In this document: positions 62,621 to 64,000 of the stretch, one piece after another
Numbering within the stretch: the stretch's first letter is position 1
Layout: each line of letters starts with the position of its first letter
Assembly: GCA_002633025.1 (NCBI GenBank)
Contig: NMRB01001335.1
Location: 39,931 to 103,930 of the forward strand
Direction: 5' to 3'
Origin: Notospermus geniculatus
Taxonomy: Eukaryota; Nemertea; Pilidiophora; Heteronemertea; Lineidae
DNA length: 64,000 nt
Translations under genes and position numbers: made by a program
Notes under the pieces: generated by a model
The model's input: the letters and a program-made list of their open reading frames with translations, nothing else
Databases searched by the model: none
What the model was told of the DNA's origin: nothing

Positions 62621-64000
62621 AAAATAATACCATACAATTAAGTTACATGTAGATGGTGTAGCACAGGTGTGAACGGAATGGGAATCCTTTAATGCAAGTC
62701 CGAGTTACAATATTTTTATATCTGAAGAATATAAGAATATATACGCCGTCGGACAATGGTCATGGTTCCTGTAGCACTTCTGCTGCTCTGCAAGGATATC
62801 ACAGAGAGAAATATAGGGTTTTTTCATCTACCCCCCCCCCCCAAAAAATACTCAATAGGGATTTATAGGGATGTTTTTTTTGTAGGGCAAATATAAGGGT
62901 ATTATGAGACTTTCGTCTCAATATCTGACGCAGTAAATCATGTGACAACCAGGCCTATATGGGCTATAGGGCCTAATGTCCATGACGTTCTGATGCCACC
63001 AATGACCATAAGAAGGAACTTGTCCTCATCAAATGACTGTACAGTAAAACTTGTATGCCAATGACAGGGCGGATCACAGCATTCGCGGACTCGCGAGTTC
63101 GCGCGGAAATGCCGGAAAAGAGAAAATAGGAAATTATAGGGCCAAGGGAAGCCAAAAATAGGGCTTACAGGGCAAATTTTGCAAAAAAATAGGAATTTAC
63201 AGCGAGAACAAAAGATATAGGGATTTATAGGATTAAGGCCGGAAGAAAGCCTAGTGTGTAGCCATACGTCGGAATCGCTGGTTGAACAATAAAACGATGG
63301 TCATACATTTAAAAGCAAAACAACTTACTTTTCTGCCCAACTTACGCACGGAAAATTTATGTTGGTCAATAAAATGGCACATCGTCATCGACGCACTTAT
63401 ATTCCGGAATTATACTCCCTCAGGGAACATAACGATAGCGAAAGCAAAGTTCTGCGCAGCTGTTCCGAATAACTACATCTGCCTCTACCTTCCATGGCTG
63501 GTGGACTGATCCAATTTTCGACCAGCAACACCACTAACACAGCGATTTCCGGAACGGCAATGAAATTGTGAAATCCGACACAAATCGGTAAATAAATGTA
63601 TTTACTCATCCTGGGAACCCAGGGCATTTCCACTCTGCATAGCCCATTACAATGCCCTGGGGAAACCCACCCCGTTTCGGTGGGGAAGAGGGCTGTTCCC
63701 TCATGTGTACTCGCCAACTGGTAATTCACGAATAAACCATGCAATGCAGTGGGGGATCGCCACTTGATGTAATGGGCAGACATCGCGCCTAGTGCTGTAA
63801 CGTATGCACATATATCTGGTGTTATGAGTTACCGGGTACCAGTCTCATAGCAATGCATCTCATTCCATAATTTATGCATGCTGTCGGAATGATAGCTGCC
63901 CCAAACACATGAACTGGATCATACCTTCGTGTTTTGAACCCGTCGGTACTTACCCATTATCTAGATAATCCATGAGAACCATTTTTACGCGAAGTTAATT
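62621..64000. other. Right end, no supported gene
   Basis: A poly-C run at 62831-62842 and atagggattta-type short repeats (62860-63235). Frames at 63282-63509 (plus) and 63397-63783 (minus) have no recognisable domain. The conserved upstream block of a further hyaluronidase gene is not reached. Confidence 0.4.

Noticed and set aside
63397-63783. 128-codon minus-strand frame at the right end
   Set aside because: No recognisable domain and overlaps a plus-strand frame of similar quality; neither has supporting signals.

Overview
The window is eukaryotic nuclear DNA, most likely from a marine invertebrate. The genes have short phase-conserved exons, canonical GT/AG introns and secretory signal peptides. 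The spacers are packed with small inverted-repeat transposons, tRNA-derived SINEs and minisatellites. The short palindromes TACATGTA and TAGGCCTA recur throughout. I cannot name the species from sequence alone. It is a draft assembly with three long N gaps (14982-15644, 36119-37023, 50861-51502) and eight single-N joins.

The main content is a head-to-tail, plus-strand tandem cluster of secreted GH56 hyaluronidase-type genes. Each has five coding exons: A, signal peptide plus start of the barrel; B, catalytic Asp-x-Glu; C, WG(Y/F)YHYP; D, LYPSVY; E, last barrel strand plus EGF-like cysteine tail. Intron phases are 0, 2, 2, 0. In order the units are: H1 (284-1878, 5' part outside the window or lost); H2 (9030-11853, complete, 458 aa); H3 (17894-21110, complete, 438 aa); H4 (23763-28352, last exon missing at a single-N join, with a duplicated first exon at 21777-22043); an exon B/C fragment split by a transposon (29763-31110); H5 (32094-36118, broken); a second copy of the H5 last exon with an internal 175-bp duplication (46749-47346); and H6 (55694-60227, complete apart from a single N at the end of exon A). 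All should act outside the cell on hyaluronan or chondroitin-type polymers.

The unit that duplicated is larger than the gene. A conserved block with a TAAATAGG motif precedes each exon A. A shared 3' flank follows the last exon. The spacers also share a 24-bp minisatellite (4427-5470, 31316-31745, 61436-61870) and a dispersed repeat (5560, 7157, 14560, 29560, 62100). H2 carries three near-identical TTAA-flanked MITEs whose empty sites are readable in H1.

The only other gene I can support is a two-exon fragment of a MADF / Myb-SANT-like protein at 43240-45181. A decayed gypsy-type gag remnant lies at about 42515-42905 on the minus strand. From 35.5 to 49.3 kb two homologous segments (35498-40066 and 46379-49320) differ by reciprocal transposon insertions; they are either a segmental duplication or two haplotypes placed in series. 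From 49.3 to 54.5 kb is a transposon graveyard: a 3.5-kb inverted-repeat structure, an 841-bp element made of about 24 copies of a TAAACYATRGTTTA palindrome, and a row of five hairpin MITEs.
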